A DNA stretch of 64,000 nucleotides. Source: Paenibacillus qinlingensis. Lineage in GTDB: Bacteria; Bacillota; Bacilli; Paenibacillales; NBRC-103111. The notes under the pieces were generated by a model. That model was not told the DNA's origin. It ran no database searches and saw only the letters and a program-made list of their open reading frames with translations. Position 1 is the stretch's first letter; every line of letters starts with the position of its first letter. The stretch spans positions 682,001 to 746,000 of the forward strand of contig NZ_JABMKY010000002.1 in the NCBI RefSeq assembly GCF_013204845.1, given 5' to 3'. The translations under genes were made by a program, and so were the position numbers. Shown one piece after another: positions 17,745-26,756 of this stretch.

Positions 17745-18074
17745 TTAATGCGCGACCGTATTATAGGTCATGATCCAGATGGAACCTGCTACGATGGTTA
17801 CTAGAATAACTAGACCAAATAACAGCGCCATGATGTTCCACCGTGCATTCTCACCTTCTTTGACATGCATGAAGAAGAACAGCTGCACACCAAATTGCAG
17901 AACGGCCATCAATAAAATTAATACTAACGTGCCTGTTTTCCCAAGCATATGGTTCATGACAACAACGAGTGGAATGATGGTCAGAATGATAGATAACGCA
18001 AAACCGATAATATACGATTTCAATGATCCATGCGACCCGTGATTGCTATGAGATTCTGTATGTGGTTGGCTCAC
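17745..18074 (-). CDS. qoxD: Quinol oxidase subunit IV
   Basis: A 109-residue protein with a short His-rich N-terminus and three membrane helices, matching QoxD/CyoD. The family block FALSIILTIIPLVVVMNHML and the MAVLQFGVQLFFFMHV segment are visible. Subunit IV stabilises the oxidase during assembly. The start is a GTG at 18074 directly abutting the qoxC stop, with GGGGGTG upstream. It is the last gene of the operon. Confidence 0.92.
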   Translation of the reverse strand: MSQPHTESHSNHGSHGSLKSYIIGFALSIILTIIPLVVVMNHMLGKTGTLVLILLMAVLQFGVQLFFFMHVKEGENARWNIMALLFGLVILVTIVAGSIWIMTYNTVAH

Positions 18075-18683
18075 TTACATCACCCCCATAAGATAGACGA
18101 CTGTAAAGACGAAGATCCAAACGACATCTAGGAAATGCCAATACAAGGAAATGATCTCTACTTTACGTTTTGTAACTGTTGTGATCCCGCGGCGCTTCAA
18201 TTGAAATATTAGACCAATCATCCAAAGTAGACCAACGGAAACGTGCAAACCGTGTGTGCCAACTAAGGTGAAGAAAGCCGATAGGAAAGCACTCGTACTG
18301 ATGGTTGCTCCCTCATGGTTAACCATGGTAATGAATTCTGAGAGCTCTAGTCCAACGAATGATGCTCCTAATATCACGGTCACGATCAACCAACCGATTA
18401 ATTGCTTCAGATTTCCTTTGTGCATACCCAGTACAGCTAAACCACTAGTAAAACTACTTGTAAGCAAAATGAAGGTTTCCGCAATAATTCCCGGCATCTT
18501 AAATAACTCTTCCGGAGTAGGTCCGCCATTCGTATTTTGATGAAGAACGATATAGGTTGCAAATAACGAGCCGAATAAAATCACGTCAGTGATTAGAAAT
18601 ATCCAAAAACCGAACGTTTTGAGCGATTCATGCTCTTGCTCATGATCATGTTCATGTGCACCATGTGCAGCTGCGTGTGCCAT
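18075..18683 (-). CDS. qoxC: Quinol oxidase subunit III
   Basis: A 202-residue integral protein with five membrane helices after a His/Glu-rich N-terminus (MAHAAAHGAHEHDHEQEHE). The heme-copper subunit III signature is seen in FGFWIFLITDVILFGSLFATY and in FFTLVGTHGLHVSVGLLWM. A longer frame begins at 18704, but the ATG at 18683 forms a TAATG stop-start overlap with subunit I and is preceded by GGAGTGAAGG, so it is preferred. Confidence 0.93.
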   Translation of the reverse strand: MAHAAAHGAHEHDHEQEHESLKTFGFWIFLITDVILFGSLFATYIVLHQNTNGGPTPEELFKMPGIIAETFILLTSSFTSGLAVLGMHKGNLKQLIGWLIVTVILGASFVGLELSEFITMVNHEGATISTSAFLSAFFTLVGTHGLHVSVGLLWMIGLIFQLKRRGITTVTKRKVEIISLYWHFLDVVWIFVFTVVYLMGVM

Positions 18684-20653
18684 TACACCTTCACTCCTTT
18701 CCAAGCGGCGTCTTCCGTCTTCTTCACTTCATCCGCTGGAATATAGTAATCCGTATCATAGCTGAAGGAACGAGCAATCATACAGATGGCAACACCAATT
18801 AATGCTGGAATGGTTAGCCACATCCAATCCCAGACGAATCCGAAGCCCGCAAAAAACCATAACAGCGATATAATAAACGGAATTGCTGAGTTTTTAGGCA
18901 TATGAATCGGTTCATAGGTAGTTGGTTTAGGTTGTTTCTTACCTGTCGCTTGCTTCTCTTCCCACCAAGCGTCAGCGACTTCTGCTTTAGGCAGCACAGC
19001 AAAGTTGTACAGTGGTGCTGGTGAAGGAATGGACCATTCCAGTGTACGTGCATCCCACGGATCGCCAGTCACATCTTGTTCTCTAAACTTAATGGAGTGA
19101 GCAATTTGCCATACTTGGAAAATGAAACCAAGACCCATTAAGAAACCACCGACGGTTGAAACCATGTTAAGCGGGCCCCAGCCCATATCCCAGCTATACG
19201 TGTAGGTACGACGCGTCATTCCGTCTAAACCTAGGAAGTATTGCGGCATGAAACAGACATAGAAACCGATGTTCCACACCCAGAACGCCCATTTGCCTAA
19301 ATGTTCATTCAGCTTAAAGCCGAACATTTTCGGCCACCAGTAGTAAAGACCTGCGAAATATCCGAATGCTACACCACCAATAAGAACTTGATGGAAATGG
19401 GCAATGAGGAAGTAACTATTATGGAATTGGAAATCAGCTGGAGCGACAGATAACAGTACTCCTGTCATCCCCCCAACAACGAAACATGGAATAAAGGCGA
19501 TTGTCCATAGCATCGGCGTCGTAAAGCGAATTTTCCCCCGGAACATCGTGAAGAGCCAGTTAAATACTTTTGCTCCTGTAGGAATAGCAATTAACATTGT
19601 ACTTATCGCGAAGAATGCATTCACATCCGCGCCGGAACCCATCGTAAAGAAGTGATGTGCCCAGGTAAAGAAGGATAATAAGCTGATGATCAACATCGCG
19701 AATACCATCGATTTGTAACCGAATAGTTTCTTTTTCGAGAAGGTTGATACGATCTCGGAGAAAATACCGAAGGCTGGTATCACCACGATATAAACCTCAG
19801 GGTGTCCCCACATCCAAATTAAGTTGATATACATCATCGGATTGCCGCCACCATCTAAGGTGAAGAAATGGGCGCCAAAGAAGCGGTCCAAGAATAGTAA
19901 CGCTAGTGTAACTGTCAAGATTGGAAAAGCAAAGATAATCATAATACAGCTTGAAAATACGGACCACGTAAACATCGGCATTTTCATCAACTTCATACCA
20001 GGTGTACGCATTTTCAAAATGGTCACAATGAAGTTAATCCCTGTTGCCAAACTCCCGATACCTGAAATTTGAATGCCCCAAATGTAGAAGTTCTGGCCCA
20101 CTCCTGGGCTATGTGACAATTCGGATAGCGGCGGATAGCTGAGCCATCCTGCATCTGGTGAACCACCGATAACGAATGAGACATTGAATAACATAGCGCC
20201 CCAGAAGAACATCCAGAAACTCAGTGAGTTCAAGAATGGGTACGCGACATCGCGCGCTCCGATTTGCAGAGGAACAACAATGTTGAATAAACCAAACATG
20301 AGTGGCATCGCCATGAACAAAATCATGATGACACCGTGCGTTGTAAAAATTTGATTATAGTGATCTGGCTGTAAGAACTGGCTATCCGGAATGGCTAGCT
20401 GCAGCCTCATTAGAAGCGCATCTACACCACCGCGGAATAACATCATTAATGAACAAATAATATACATAATCCCAATTCGTTTATGATCGACGCTAGTCAA
20501 CCATTCCCGCCAAAGCCAACCCCATTTTCGGAAGAACGTGAGTACGAATACCATGGCTACTAGCGAGAGCCCGATACTAACCTGGGCTCCCAGAATCATG
20601 GGATCGCCCGTTACGAAAAACTCGGATGCAAAATCTTTAATTTTATCCAGCAT
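18683..20653 (-). CDS. qoxB: Quinol oxidase subunit I (heme a / heme a3-CuB core)
   Basis: A 656-residue subunit I with about 15 membrane helices, the QoxB/CyoB length. The low-spin heme ligand is in FTTHGVIMILFMAMP, the CuB histidine and cross-linked Tyr in WGHPEVY, the His pair in FTWAHHFFTMG, and the high-spin/low-spin histidines in NSYFLIAHFHQVLIGG. It reduces O2 to water with proton pumping. The K-channel motif around SFFTWAHHFFTMGSG is intact. Confidence 0.96.
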   Translation of the reverse strand: MLDKIKDFASEFFVTGDPMILGAQVSIGLSLVAMVFVLTFFRKWGWLWREWLTSVDHKRIGIMYIICSLMMLFRGGVDALLMRLQLAIPDSQFLQPDHYNQIFTTHGVIMILFMAMPLMFGLFNIVVPLQIGARDVAYPFLNSLSFWMFFWGAMLFNVSFVIGGSPDAGWLSYPPLSELSHSPGVGQNFYIWGIQISGIGSLATGINFIVTILKMRTPGMKLMKMPMFTWSVFSSCIMIIFAFPILTVTLALLFLDRFFGAHFFTLDGGGNPMMYINLIWMWGHPEVYIVVIPAFGIFSEIVSTFSKKKLFGYKSMVFAMLIISLLSFFTWAHHFFTMGSGADVNAFFAISTMLIAIPTGAKVFNWLFTMFRGKIRFTTPMLWTIAFIPCFVVGGMTGVLLSVAPADFQFHNSYFLIAHFHQVLIGGVAFGYFAGLYYWWPKMFGFKLNEHLGKWAFWVWNIGFYVCFMPQYFLGLDGMTRRTYTYSWDMGWGPLNMVSTVGGFLMGLGFIFQVWQIAHSIKFREQDVTGDPWDARTLEWSIPSPAPLYNFAVLPKAEVADAWWEEKQATGKKQPKPTTYEPIHMPKNSAIPFIISLLWFFAGFGFVWDWMWLTIPALIGVAICMIARSFSYDTDYYIPADEVKKTEDAAWKGVKV

Positions 20654-20693
20654 GAGCAGATCTCCCTTTCATAAAACTCTGATCTATCACTAT

Positions 20694-21662
20694 TTACTTC
20701 GACATATTCATTTGACTATGATCCATTTGCGAATGGTCCATGGAGCTTTCTTTCTTAATATCCTTTGAATCTTTACTTTCATGACTAGCACCGTGACCAT
20801 TGTGAACAGGCTGGCCATTCGTATATTTCGTTACGATTTGTTCGAAAAGTCCATCTGGAACCTCTGAGAAATATCTCACACCAGACTTACCTGGCAATGC
20901 TAATTCTTCGTAGCCTTCTTTAGTTAATTTCGTAGGGACTTTCTTGGTCTTCGCAATAAACGAATCAAAATCTTCTCGCGAAGTCGCATTTACGTCAAAC
21001 GTCATGTCTGCGAAATGTTCACCACTGAAATTCGCTCCAGTTCCGAAATAATGGCCGATCTCATCCGCTTGCAAATACAACGTCATCGCCATGCCTGACA
21101 TCGTATAAATCTGCCCGCCTAATTGTGGAATCCAGAATGAGTTCATTGGCGCATCCGAAGTGAGCTCAAATTTAATTGGTGTGTCCTCTGGAATTTGCAA
21201 ATAATTCACAGTGGCAATCCCTTGCTCTGGATAGGTAAACAACCATTTCCAATCTAGTGAAGTCACTTGAATGGTAATCGGTTCTTTATCCGACTTCAAT
21301 GGTTTTGACGGCTCCAAAGCGTAAGTGTACTTCAGCGTAACCACAGCTAATGTGACAATAATGATGATCGGCACAGCCCACCAAACAATTTCAAGCGAGG
21401 TGCTGTGAGACCAATTCGGTTTATACGATGCCTTATTGCTTTTGCTATCGCGATATCGCCACACAATCCAACCCGTAAGTACAAGAACTGGAACGAGGAT
21501 TACCCCACACAAAATAGTTGCAATCACAATTAAATCTCTCTGCTCTGCACCAACGGGTCCTTTAGGATCCAACACCATAGCTTGGCTGCAGCCAGAAAGT
21601 ACTAAGATGATGGCGACCATCATGAAGAGCATTCCTGCTTGTACAAGCTTTCTCTTCTTCAT
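20694..21662 (-). CDS. qoxA: Quinol oxidase subunit II, lipoprotein lacking the CuA site
   Basis: A 322-residue lipoprotein with lipobox VLSGC, two membrane helices and an extracytoplasmic cupredoxin domain. Where cytochrome c oxidases have the CuA Cys-x3-Cys loop, this protein reads NFSGEHFADMTFDV with no Cys, so it accepts quinol rather than cytochrome c. The tail (about residues 290-322) is rich in His, Met, Lys and Asp, with two DHSQM repeats, which could bind metal. It is the first gene of the operon, with AGGTTAAGTGG before the ATG. Confidence 0.93.
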   Translation of the reverse strand: MKKRKLVQAGMLFMMVAIILVLSGCSQAMVLDPKGPVGAEQRDLIVIATILCGVILVPVLVLTGWIVWRYRDSKSNKASYKPNWSHSTSLEIVWWAVPIIIIVTLAVVTLKYTYALEPSKPLKSDKEPITIQVTSLDWKWLFTYPEQGIATVNYLQIPEDTPIKFELTSDAPMNSFWIPQLGGQIYTMSGMAMTLYLQADEIGHYFGTGANFSGEHFADMTFDVNATSREDFDSFIAKTKKVPTKLTKEGYEELALPGKSGVRYFSEVPDGLFEQIVTKYTNGQPVHNGHGASHESKDSKDIKKESSMDHSQMDHSQMNMSK

Positions 21663-21734
21663 CCACTTAACCTCCCAATCAACAAATCCTACCTGTTATC
21701 AACATATCATCTTGTAGGGCAAAGTACACCATCA

Positions 21735-21812
21735 CAGAGTCAACTTAACAAATACGTCAACGGTTCGACGTAGTAATGTAAAACAAATGTCACAGAACGT
21801 TTGTTGACTCTG
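21735..21812. promoter_or_regulatory. Inverted CAGAGTCAAC repeats in the qox leader
   Basis: CAGAGTCAAC at 21735-21744 and GTTGACTCTG at 21803-21812 form a 10-bp inverted repeat with a 58-bp interval, 70-150 bp upstream of qoxA. It could be a looped operator or a leader structure. The core promoter is not clear. Confidence 0.3.
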
Positions 21813-21830
21813 CTGGAAAAATATGAACAG

Positions 21831-21865
21831 CAAAAAGCCTTCCAAGTATTAAACTTGAAAGGCTT
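21831..21865 (-). terminator. Terminator of the small membrane protein gene
   Basis: AAGCCTTCCAAG pairs with CTTGAAAGGCTT; on the minus strand TTTTTG follows. Confidence 0.85.
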
Positions 21866-21892
21866 GCATAGTATTCCTTCGAACCCTCGTTC

Positions 21893-22159
21893 TCATTCAC
21901 TCTTGGAAACATTGCGAGAATGTACCAAATGAATAGCGGTACGAATCACATAAATGTGGACACTACCGACCATGAAACCAATACCAACCATTAACGTTGT
22001 ATTGCGATCACTGAAACTTTCTAAACTTACTAAGCTAAGTACTAAACCTATAGCAAGCAACGCCCACGCGGCAAAAGTCATTAATTTCACTAACGGCATC
22101 ACATCTCGTTCAACACGCTCAACGGAATTTACGGACACGGCTCTATTTGACATTATCAT
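21893..22159 (-). CDS. Small two-helix membrane protein, function unknown
   Basis: About 88 residues with two membrane helices (about 27-45 and 55-75; FAAWALLAIGLVLSLVSL and TLMVGIGFMVGSVHIYVI). A longer frame reaches 22225, but AGGAG lies five bases before the ATG at 22159 and a promoter at 22196-22224 lies inside the longer frame, so the short form is right. The N-terminus (ERVERDVMPLVK) is cytoplasmic-looking. I do not recognise the family; it resembles small YqhV-type membrane proteins. Confidence 0.7.
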   Translation of the reverse strand: MIMSNRAVSVNSVERVERDVMPLVKLMTFAAWALLAIGLVLSLVSLESFSDRNTTLMVGIGFMVGSVHIYVIRTAIHLVHSRNVSKSE

Positions 22160-22195
22160 CACCACTCCTGACTTAAATGTAAGTGCTTTAAAACT

Positions 22196-22224
22196 AGTAT
22201 AACACAAAAATTCGTTTTTGTTCA
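22196..22224 (-). promoter_or_regulatory. Putative sigma-A promoter of the small membrane protein gene
   Basis: On the minus strand TGAACA, 17 bp, TATACT; about 40 bp upstream of the chosen start. Confidence 0.5.
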
Positions 22225-22293
22225 TATTTTATTCACACGATGATCAAAATTTGGACAAAATTTCACTAAGTAATTGCAAATCAAAAAATAGCA

Positions 22294-22322
22294 TTGACTT
22301 TTCATCGATATTGTGTTATAAT
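22294..22322 (+). promoter_or_regulatory. Strong sigma-A promoter of the metallo-hydrolase gene
   Basis: TTGACT at 22294-22299, 17-bp spacer, TATAAT at 22317-22322, close to consensus, about 90 bp before the ATG. Confidence 0.75.
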
Positions 22323-22409
22323 TTAATATTTTGTTGACACAGAAGATCCCAATGAATATGATAATTCCATGACTTTTCACATTTATCATTCCATATTGGA
22401 GGGTTTCGC

Positions 22410-23171
22410 ATGCAAATTTCTGATGGACTTTATTCCGTTGACCTATCTGTTTCACTAATGGGTCGAATCAACGTGATTCATCTTGCCCTGTTCGCTGATG
22501 AGCTTGGAGCTATACTTGTTGATACTGGCTACCCTGGCACACTACCACTCCTACATAAAGCATTTGAAGACATAGGCGTTGTTGCATCAACTTTGGATTC
22601 CATCATCATTACACATCAAGATATCGATCATATCGGAGGTTTACCTTCGCTTCTCGAAGATTCTTCACATCCCCTTGAAGTGTTCGCTTCTGAACTAGAA
22701 AAGCCTTATATTCAAGGTGATAAAATGTTAATTAAAGTAACCCCCGCATCCATTGAACGTGCAGTTGCGAATTTACCTGCTGACACGTCCCCAGAGTGGC
22801 GAGACGCGTTTCGACGTAACCTTGAGAATCCGCCGAAAGCACCGGTTGACACTATTTTGGAAGATGGTCAGGTCATCGACAGATGTGGTGGGATTGTTGT
22901 CATCCTTACGCCTGGCCATACGCCAGGTCACATGAGTCTCTATCATATAAAAAGCAAAACATTAATCGCCGCGGATTCCATGGTTGTCGCTGAAGGTGAG
23001 CTTCAGGGACCGATACCAGCTTATTGCTCTGACTATCCCTTAGCCTTGCAATCATTACGTAAATATTTGCAATTCGATATTGAAAAGGTTCTTTGTTACC
23101 ACGGCGGCTTAATCACTGATAATGCGAATCGACGAATCGCTGAAATCGTACATACGATAGAAGCTAAGTGA
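22410..23171 (+). CDS. MBL-fold metallo-hydrolase
   Basis: A 253-residue metallo-beta-lactamase-fold hydrolase. The metal motif HQDIDH (His69, Asp71, Asp73, His74) is complete and is followed by GGLPSLLED; a second histidine block is TPGHTPGHMSLYHI, then DSMVV (bridging Asp) and a C-terminal CYHGG. The metal centre is intact. The glyoxalase II/lactonase-like branch is likely, but the substrate is not predictable. GGAGGG precedes the ATG, and the gene has its own strong promoter. Confidence 0.9.
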   Translation: MQISDGLYSVDLSVSLMGRINVIHLALFADELGAILVDTGYPGTLPLLHKAFEDIGVVASTLDSIIITHQDIDHIGGLPSLLEDSSHPLEVFASELEKPYIQGDKMLIKVTPASIERAVANLPADTSPEWRDAFRRNLENPPKAPVDTILEDGQVIDRCGGIVVILTPGHTPGHMSLYHIKSKTLIAADSMVVAEGELQGPIPAYCSDYPLALQSLRKYLQFDIEKVLCYHGGLITDNANRRIAEIVHTIEAK

Positions 23172-23174
23172 ATG

Positions 23175-23221
23175 AAAAAAGGGCTGACTAACCGTAGTTG
23201 ATCTACAGGAAGTCAGCCCTT
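23175..23221. terminator. Bidirectional terminator
   Basis: AAGGGCTGACT pairs with AGTCAGCCCTT around a 22-base loop; a run of six A gives T residues on the minus strand, which suits the converging DUF4870 gene best. Confidence 0.85.
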
Positions 23222-23236
23222 GCTATTATGTACGTT

Positions 23237-23545
23237 CTACTTCAGGAGTGTATAGCTGCCGATAATAGGAAGAGGTTTAACTTGACCTTGCGCTGCCGCA
23301 ACAATGCCCAGCACAGCCAAAATCACCAAAGCCAAGTTAGCAATCGGCTGAAGGATCCAACCAATGAACGGGATAATGCCGAGCACAACATTCACGATGA
23401 CCCAGGACAAAAACAAAGTGAGTCCTTGGTTGGCATGGTACCACGCAAACTTGGATTCCTTCGCCGCGATTAACGGGATGAAAAACAAAATGTACGCAAG
23501 AATCGCCATACCTTTGTTACTTTGAATATCTGTGGAATCGTACAT
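23237..23545 (-). CDS. DUF4870/Tic20-like small membrane protein
   Basis: A 102-residue protein with three membrane helices. The blocks KGMAILAYILFFIPL, FAWYHANQGLTLFL and NVVLGIIPFIGWILQPIANLALVILA match the DUF4870 family, whose role is unknown. AGAGGTG six bases before the ATG at 23545 fixes the start over an upstream GTG at 23554. It is a single gene. Confidence 0.88.
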   Translation of the reverse strand: MYDSTDIQSNKGMAILAYILFFIPLIAAKESKFAWYHANQGLTLFLSWVIVNVVLGIIPFIGWILQPIANLALVILAVLGIVAAAQGQVKPLPIIGSYTLLK

Positions 23546-23632
23546 GGATAGCACCTCTTCTTCTCAGAGTTTACTCTTCCATTATATTCAAATTCCAGCA
23601 GCTATTCATCTACCTATTGGACAAATCTCAAA

Positions 23633-24625
23633 TTATTTTTGACCGGCTTTCCGTTCTTTCCAATCCTTGAGTAATTGTTTTTCTCGCTCAGGTTTTAATC
23701 CAGCGAGCCGCACAATTTCAGCGCCTCGACTCTGATCCCATGCCCGTGTATCTTTCACAGTATCAACGAGCGCTCTCGTCGTTAAACCTGAATTGAAGGC
23801 TTTCGCATTGTTCAACTGCAACATACCGATCAAATTGTCGCTGGGCAGCCAGAGCGGCAACTCCATCCATGGGCCAACTTCTTGTTCGATTAAGAACTCT
23901 TCCGGTACCCAAGTAAGTGTCGTCTCTATAGCATTGTCGTTAGATCTGCACGCTTCCACAACCTCTTCCATTGAATAGTCACTTCCACTTGCATGAATGG
24001 TTCCCGTTACGCCTTGTTCAATCAGACCTATCGTCCACGCTGCGAGGTCACGCACGTCAATGAATTGAAGTTTCCGCTCTTTGGGCAGAGGAACTAACAC
24101 ATCACCGCCTCGTTGAAAGCGTGCTGGCCAGTAGGTGAATCGGTCTGAGGCGTCATACGGCCCAACGATGAGACCAGGACGAAGAATAAGCGCTCCACTT
24201 GGAAATGCCGCTTGGACTACCTGTTCACATTGCGCTTTCAGCGCCCCGTAGCGCTGTCCAGGATCTGCTGCCTCCTCAAGCGATAACACGGCTGCCGTTT
24301 CATCTAATTGTACCTGCTTTAAATCCGCGTACGCAGAAATGGTAGAAATAAATGTGTAGTGTTTCGCATGCTTTTTCAATATCTCCGATGCTGCCATCAC
24401 AGACTCTGGCTCATAACCGCTTGTATCAACGACTGCATCCCATTCCCTGCCCTGCAGTTTAGCGAGGTCGGTATTCCGATCACCTAGAATGTGTTGAACA
24501 TGAGGGAATGCAGCAGCATCATGAAGTCCGCGATGGAACAATGTTACTTCGTGCCCATTCGTGAGTGCCGCTTCCGTCATTGCTCTACCTAGAAATTTGG
24601 TTCCGCCAAGGATTAGAATATTCAT
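23633..24625 (-). CDS. NAD(P)-dependent epimerase-type SDR protein
   Basis: A 330-residue extended short-chain dehydrogenase/reductase. The Rossmann motif GGTKFLGRAM begins at residue 7. HVQHILGDRN and AVVDTSGY follow, then RPGLIVGPYDASDRFTYWPAR. The canonical YxxxK active site is replaced by RYGALKAQ in the expected place, so a tyrosine and lysine are still present. It resembles CSP41/NmrA-like epimerases found in Bacillales. Its ATG overlaps the cutC stop by 4 bp, so it is co-transcribed with cutC. Confidence 0.85.
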   Translation of the reverse strand: MNILILGGTKFLGRAMTEAALTNGHEVTLFHRGLHDAAAFPHVQHILGDRNTDLAKLQGREWDAVVDTSGYEPESVMAASEILKKHAKHYTFISTISAYADLKQVQLDETAAVLSLEEAADPGQRYGALKAQCEQVVQAAFPSGALILRPGLIVGPYDASDRFTYWPARFQRGGDVLVPLPKERKLQFIDVRDLAAWTIGLIEQGVTGTIHASGSDYSMEEVVEACRSNDNAIETTLTWVPEEFLIEQEVGPWMELPLWLPSDNLIGMLQLNNAKAFNSGLTTRALVDTVKDTRAWDQSRGAEIVRLAGLKPEREKQLLKDWKERKAGQK

Positions 24626-25344
24626 TCGTCACTTCCACCCCCCTCCGGATTTACTTGAATGATCTCATCTAACATGATTCTCGCTTTTCTTACCTTCTCT
24701 TCTTCCACTGCACCACTCACAGTTCCATTTTCTCTTACAGCTGTGCCTAAGTGGACACTCTGCACCCCAGTGCCTTGGACAAATGAAGTCAAACTGTCAA
24801 GCGTGAGCCCACCGCCTGGCAAGATGTTTACGTGACTGCCGCGGGTAAGCGCCGTTAGTAACCGTATCTGCTCAACAGCATGAAGCGCACTTGCGGCGCC
24901 TCCCGATGTGAGCACGGATTGAATTTGTTGATAAGACAATAGCAGTGACAACGCTTCCGTTTGTTGTTTAATTTCGTCAAAGGCACGATGAAAAGTCACA
25001 GGTAAAGATGAAGCCGCTAACAGAATATCAAGATTATGGCGATCAATCTTCCGATCAGGTGTCAACACACCTAATACAAGAGCACTGGCTCCAGCTTGCT
25101 CCGCGCTTTCGATCGAAGTGAGCATAGTTGCGATGTCAGCCTCGGACATATGAAATGACCGAGCATGTGGACGAATCATCACGTGCACTGGAATTTTCAC
25201 AGCAGTTATGATTTCCTTAACGAGCTCTATATCGGGGGTTAATCCACCTTGTTGCAAATCTGCAACAAGTTCAATCCGATCTGCGCCGCCAGCTTCAGCC
25301 CGCAAGGCGTCTTGCAACGTAGTCGCAATAACTTCCAGTAGCAT
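24622..25344 (-). CDS. cutC: CutC family protein
   Basis: A 240-residue TIM-barrel protein with the CutC blocks AGGADRIELVADLQQGGLTP, VMIRPHARSFHMSE, GVLTPDRKID, TFHRAFDE and LTSGGAASA. CutC was named for copper homeostasis in Escherichia coli, but its direct role is disputed. The frame runs up to 25362, but GGAGG lies about ten bases before the ATG at 25344. It is followed by the SDR gene in the same operon. Confidence 0.92.
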   Translation of the reverse strand: MLLEVIATTLQDALRAEAGGADRIELVADLQQGGLTPDIELVKEIITAVKIPVHVMIRPHARSFHMSEADIATMLTSIESAEQAGASALVLGVLTPDRKIDRHNLDILLAASSLPVTFHRAFDEIKQQTEALSLLLSYQQIQSVLTSGGAASALHAVEQIRLLTALTRGSHVNILPGGGLTLDSLTSFVQGTGVQSVHLGTAVRENGTVSGAVEEEKVRKARIMLDEIIQVNPEGGGSDE

Positions 25345-25409
25345 GTTTCGAACTACCTCCACATTCGATATATAATTCCCACTCTCACTCTAACACAAAG
25401 TGGACAACA

Positions 25410-25444
25410 CAAAAAACTCCATTAATCGATTCGATTAAGGAGTT
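25410..25444 (-). terminator. Terminator behind a gene remnant
   Basis: AACTCC-TTAATCG stem with its complement on the minus strand, followed by six T. The only leftward coding signal to its right is the remnant at 25473-25690. Confidence 0.7.
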
Positions 25445-25472
25445 GTGGTTACGCAGTGGGATATGTAGAGTC

Positions 25473-25690
25473 CTAAATATTCGCAGCAGTTTGCCATTGT
25501 TGTTGATGCACTTCGACGAGCTCAAGATTGGCAAATGAACGACTAAGCTTCAACATTTTCTCCGTTGCTGCTAATTTCGGCAGTGGTGCACTCATAGGCT
25601 TGCCTTTGTAACATACGATAAACAACAATATCATCACCTTCGCTTTCTAGGATTACAACGTTGAATTCATTTTCTACTATATCATTCGAA
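25473..25690 (-). pseudogene. Probable frameshifted gene remnant, family unknown
   Basis: Two overlapping minus frames look like one former small gene. One frame reads NDIVENEFNVVILESEGDD then IVVYRMLQ without a start; another continues KGKPMSAPLPKLAATEK and ends at a TAG at 25473. Joined by a +/-1 shift near 25610 they would give about 75 residues. A terminator follows immediately and another precedes it. A short functional gene (53 residues from ATG at 25634) is the alternative. Confidence 0.35.
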
Positions 25691-25717
25691 AGACCCCCTC
25701 AGGTTTGAGGGGGTCTT
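25689..25717 (-). terminator. Terminator of the deoxynucleoside kinase gene
   Basis: AAGACCCCCTCA pairs with TGAGGGGGTCTT around AACC; a T run follows on the minus strand. Confidence 0.9.
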
Positions 25718-25749
25718 TTCGACATTTCGACAAATTTCGCTTAAAGCAT

Positions 25750-26406
25750 TTATACGATGGCCAAATCAGATAACTTGGTACGAACCTCTTGGACCAGCTG
25801 TGCTGCATCAGCTGCGCGGTTAACGACATCAATCCGGTCCATATCAACGATAAGAACTTCAGACGCATGATAATGATTCATGACCCAGTCGTCGTAGCCT
25901 GACCACAACTTGCGATAATAATCGACCAAGGATTGATCCTGCTCAAAGCTGCGGCCACGAAGACCAATGCGGTACATAACGGTTTCGAAGGAAGCCTTCA
26001 AATAGACCATCAGATCAGGCGCCTTCTTTGGCAGCTCCGCCAACTCTGACATCATGTTATCAGCCAAACCTTCATATACATCAAATTCCAATTGTGAAAT
26101 ACGCCCTAGCTCACGGTTCACCTTGGCAAAATACCAATCTTCATAAATACTTCTATCCAGTACATTTCGGTTATGTACTAACGCCTGTTTAATGGCCTTA
26201 AAACGTGTATTTAAAAAGTGTAATTGCAGCAAAAACGGATACCGATGCTTTTCGATTTCTTCCGGTGATGCTGTGTAAAATAGCGGTAATATTGGATTAT
26301 CATCGACACTCTCATAGTAAACATTCGAATTTAGTTCTTGTCCTAGTAAAGTGGATACAGATGTCTTACCAAGACCGATCATTCCCCCAACCACAATCAC
26401 TGCCAT
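25750..26406 (-). CDS. Deoxynucleoside kinase (dGK/dCK type)
   Basis: A 218-residue deoxyribonucleoside kinase. The P-loop is GGMIGLGKTS, substrate contacts lie in ESVDDNPILPLFY, the DRS catalytic motif is LDRSIYEDWYF, and the lid is RIGLRGRSFEQD. It phosphorylates deoxyadenosine/deoxycytidine or deoxyguanosine for dNTP salvage; B. subtilis has one of each (Dck, Dgk), and I cannot tell which this is. AAGGAG lies ten bases before the ATG at 26406, chosen over 26430. Confidence 0.92.
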   Translation of the reverse strand: MAVIVVGGMIGLGKTSVSTLLGQELNSNVYYESVDDNPILPLFYTASPEEIEKHRYPFLLQLHFLNTRFKAIKQALVHNRNVLDRSIYEDWYFAKVNRELGRISQLEFDVYEGLADNMMSELAELPKKAPDLMVYLKASFETVMYRIGLRGRSFEQDQSLVDYYRKLWSGYDDWVMNHYHASEVLIVDMDRIDVVNRAADAAQLVQEVRTKLSDLAIV

Positions 26407-26756
26407 TGACCCCTTTCTCCTTCTACCCAATCATAATTTACCTACTGTCAATTCAGCAAAGCTTACCTATTATACAAGGAATTCAAACGCTAGGGAACCC
26501 TCTTTTTTTTCCTTATCGCGGACTTCCTCTTCATTGATAATTCGCTCAATTACAATACTTGCAAAATTCCGAGCATCAATTACTCATATTCTACATATTT
26601 TAGGAAATCCTCAAAGTAACGAGTAAAAAAAGCATGGTTCTTAGCGAAAAATCAGAACACCGCAAAAAAAAAGTTGAACACGTGTGATGATTTCATTTGC
26701 CATACTGTCCCTATTTATAAGTGCCTTACAACTATCCATATGACAGAGGTGTATCG
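26407..26756. other. Intergenic region, divergent promoters
   Basis: About 350 bp of AT-rich DNA with several A or T tracts. It must hold promoters for the kinase gene (leftward) and the small gene at 26757 (rightward). CATACTGTCC just before the latter could be a -10 of a sporulation sigma factor, but the -35 is not convincing. Confidence 0.4.

Noticed and set aside
17745..21662. Cytochrome c oxidase
   Set aside because: Subunit II lacks the CuA cysteines and the gene order II-I-III-IV with lipoprotein subunit II fits the quinol oxidase.
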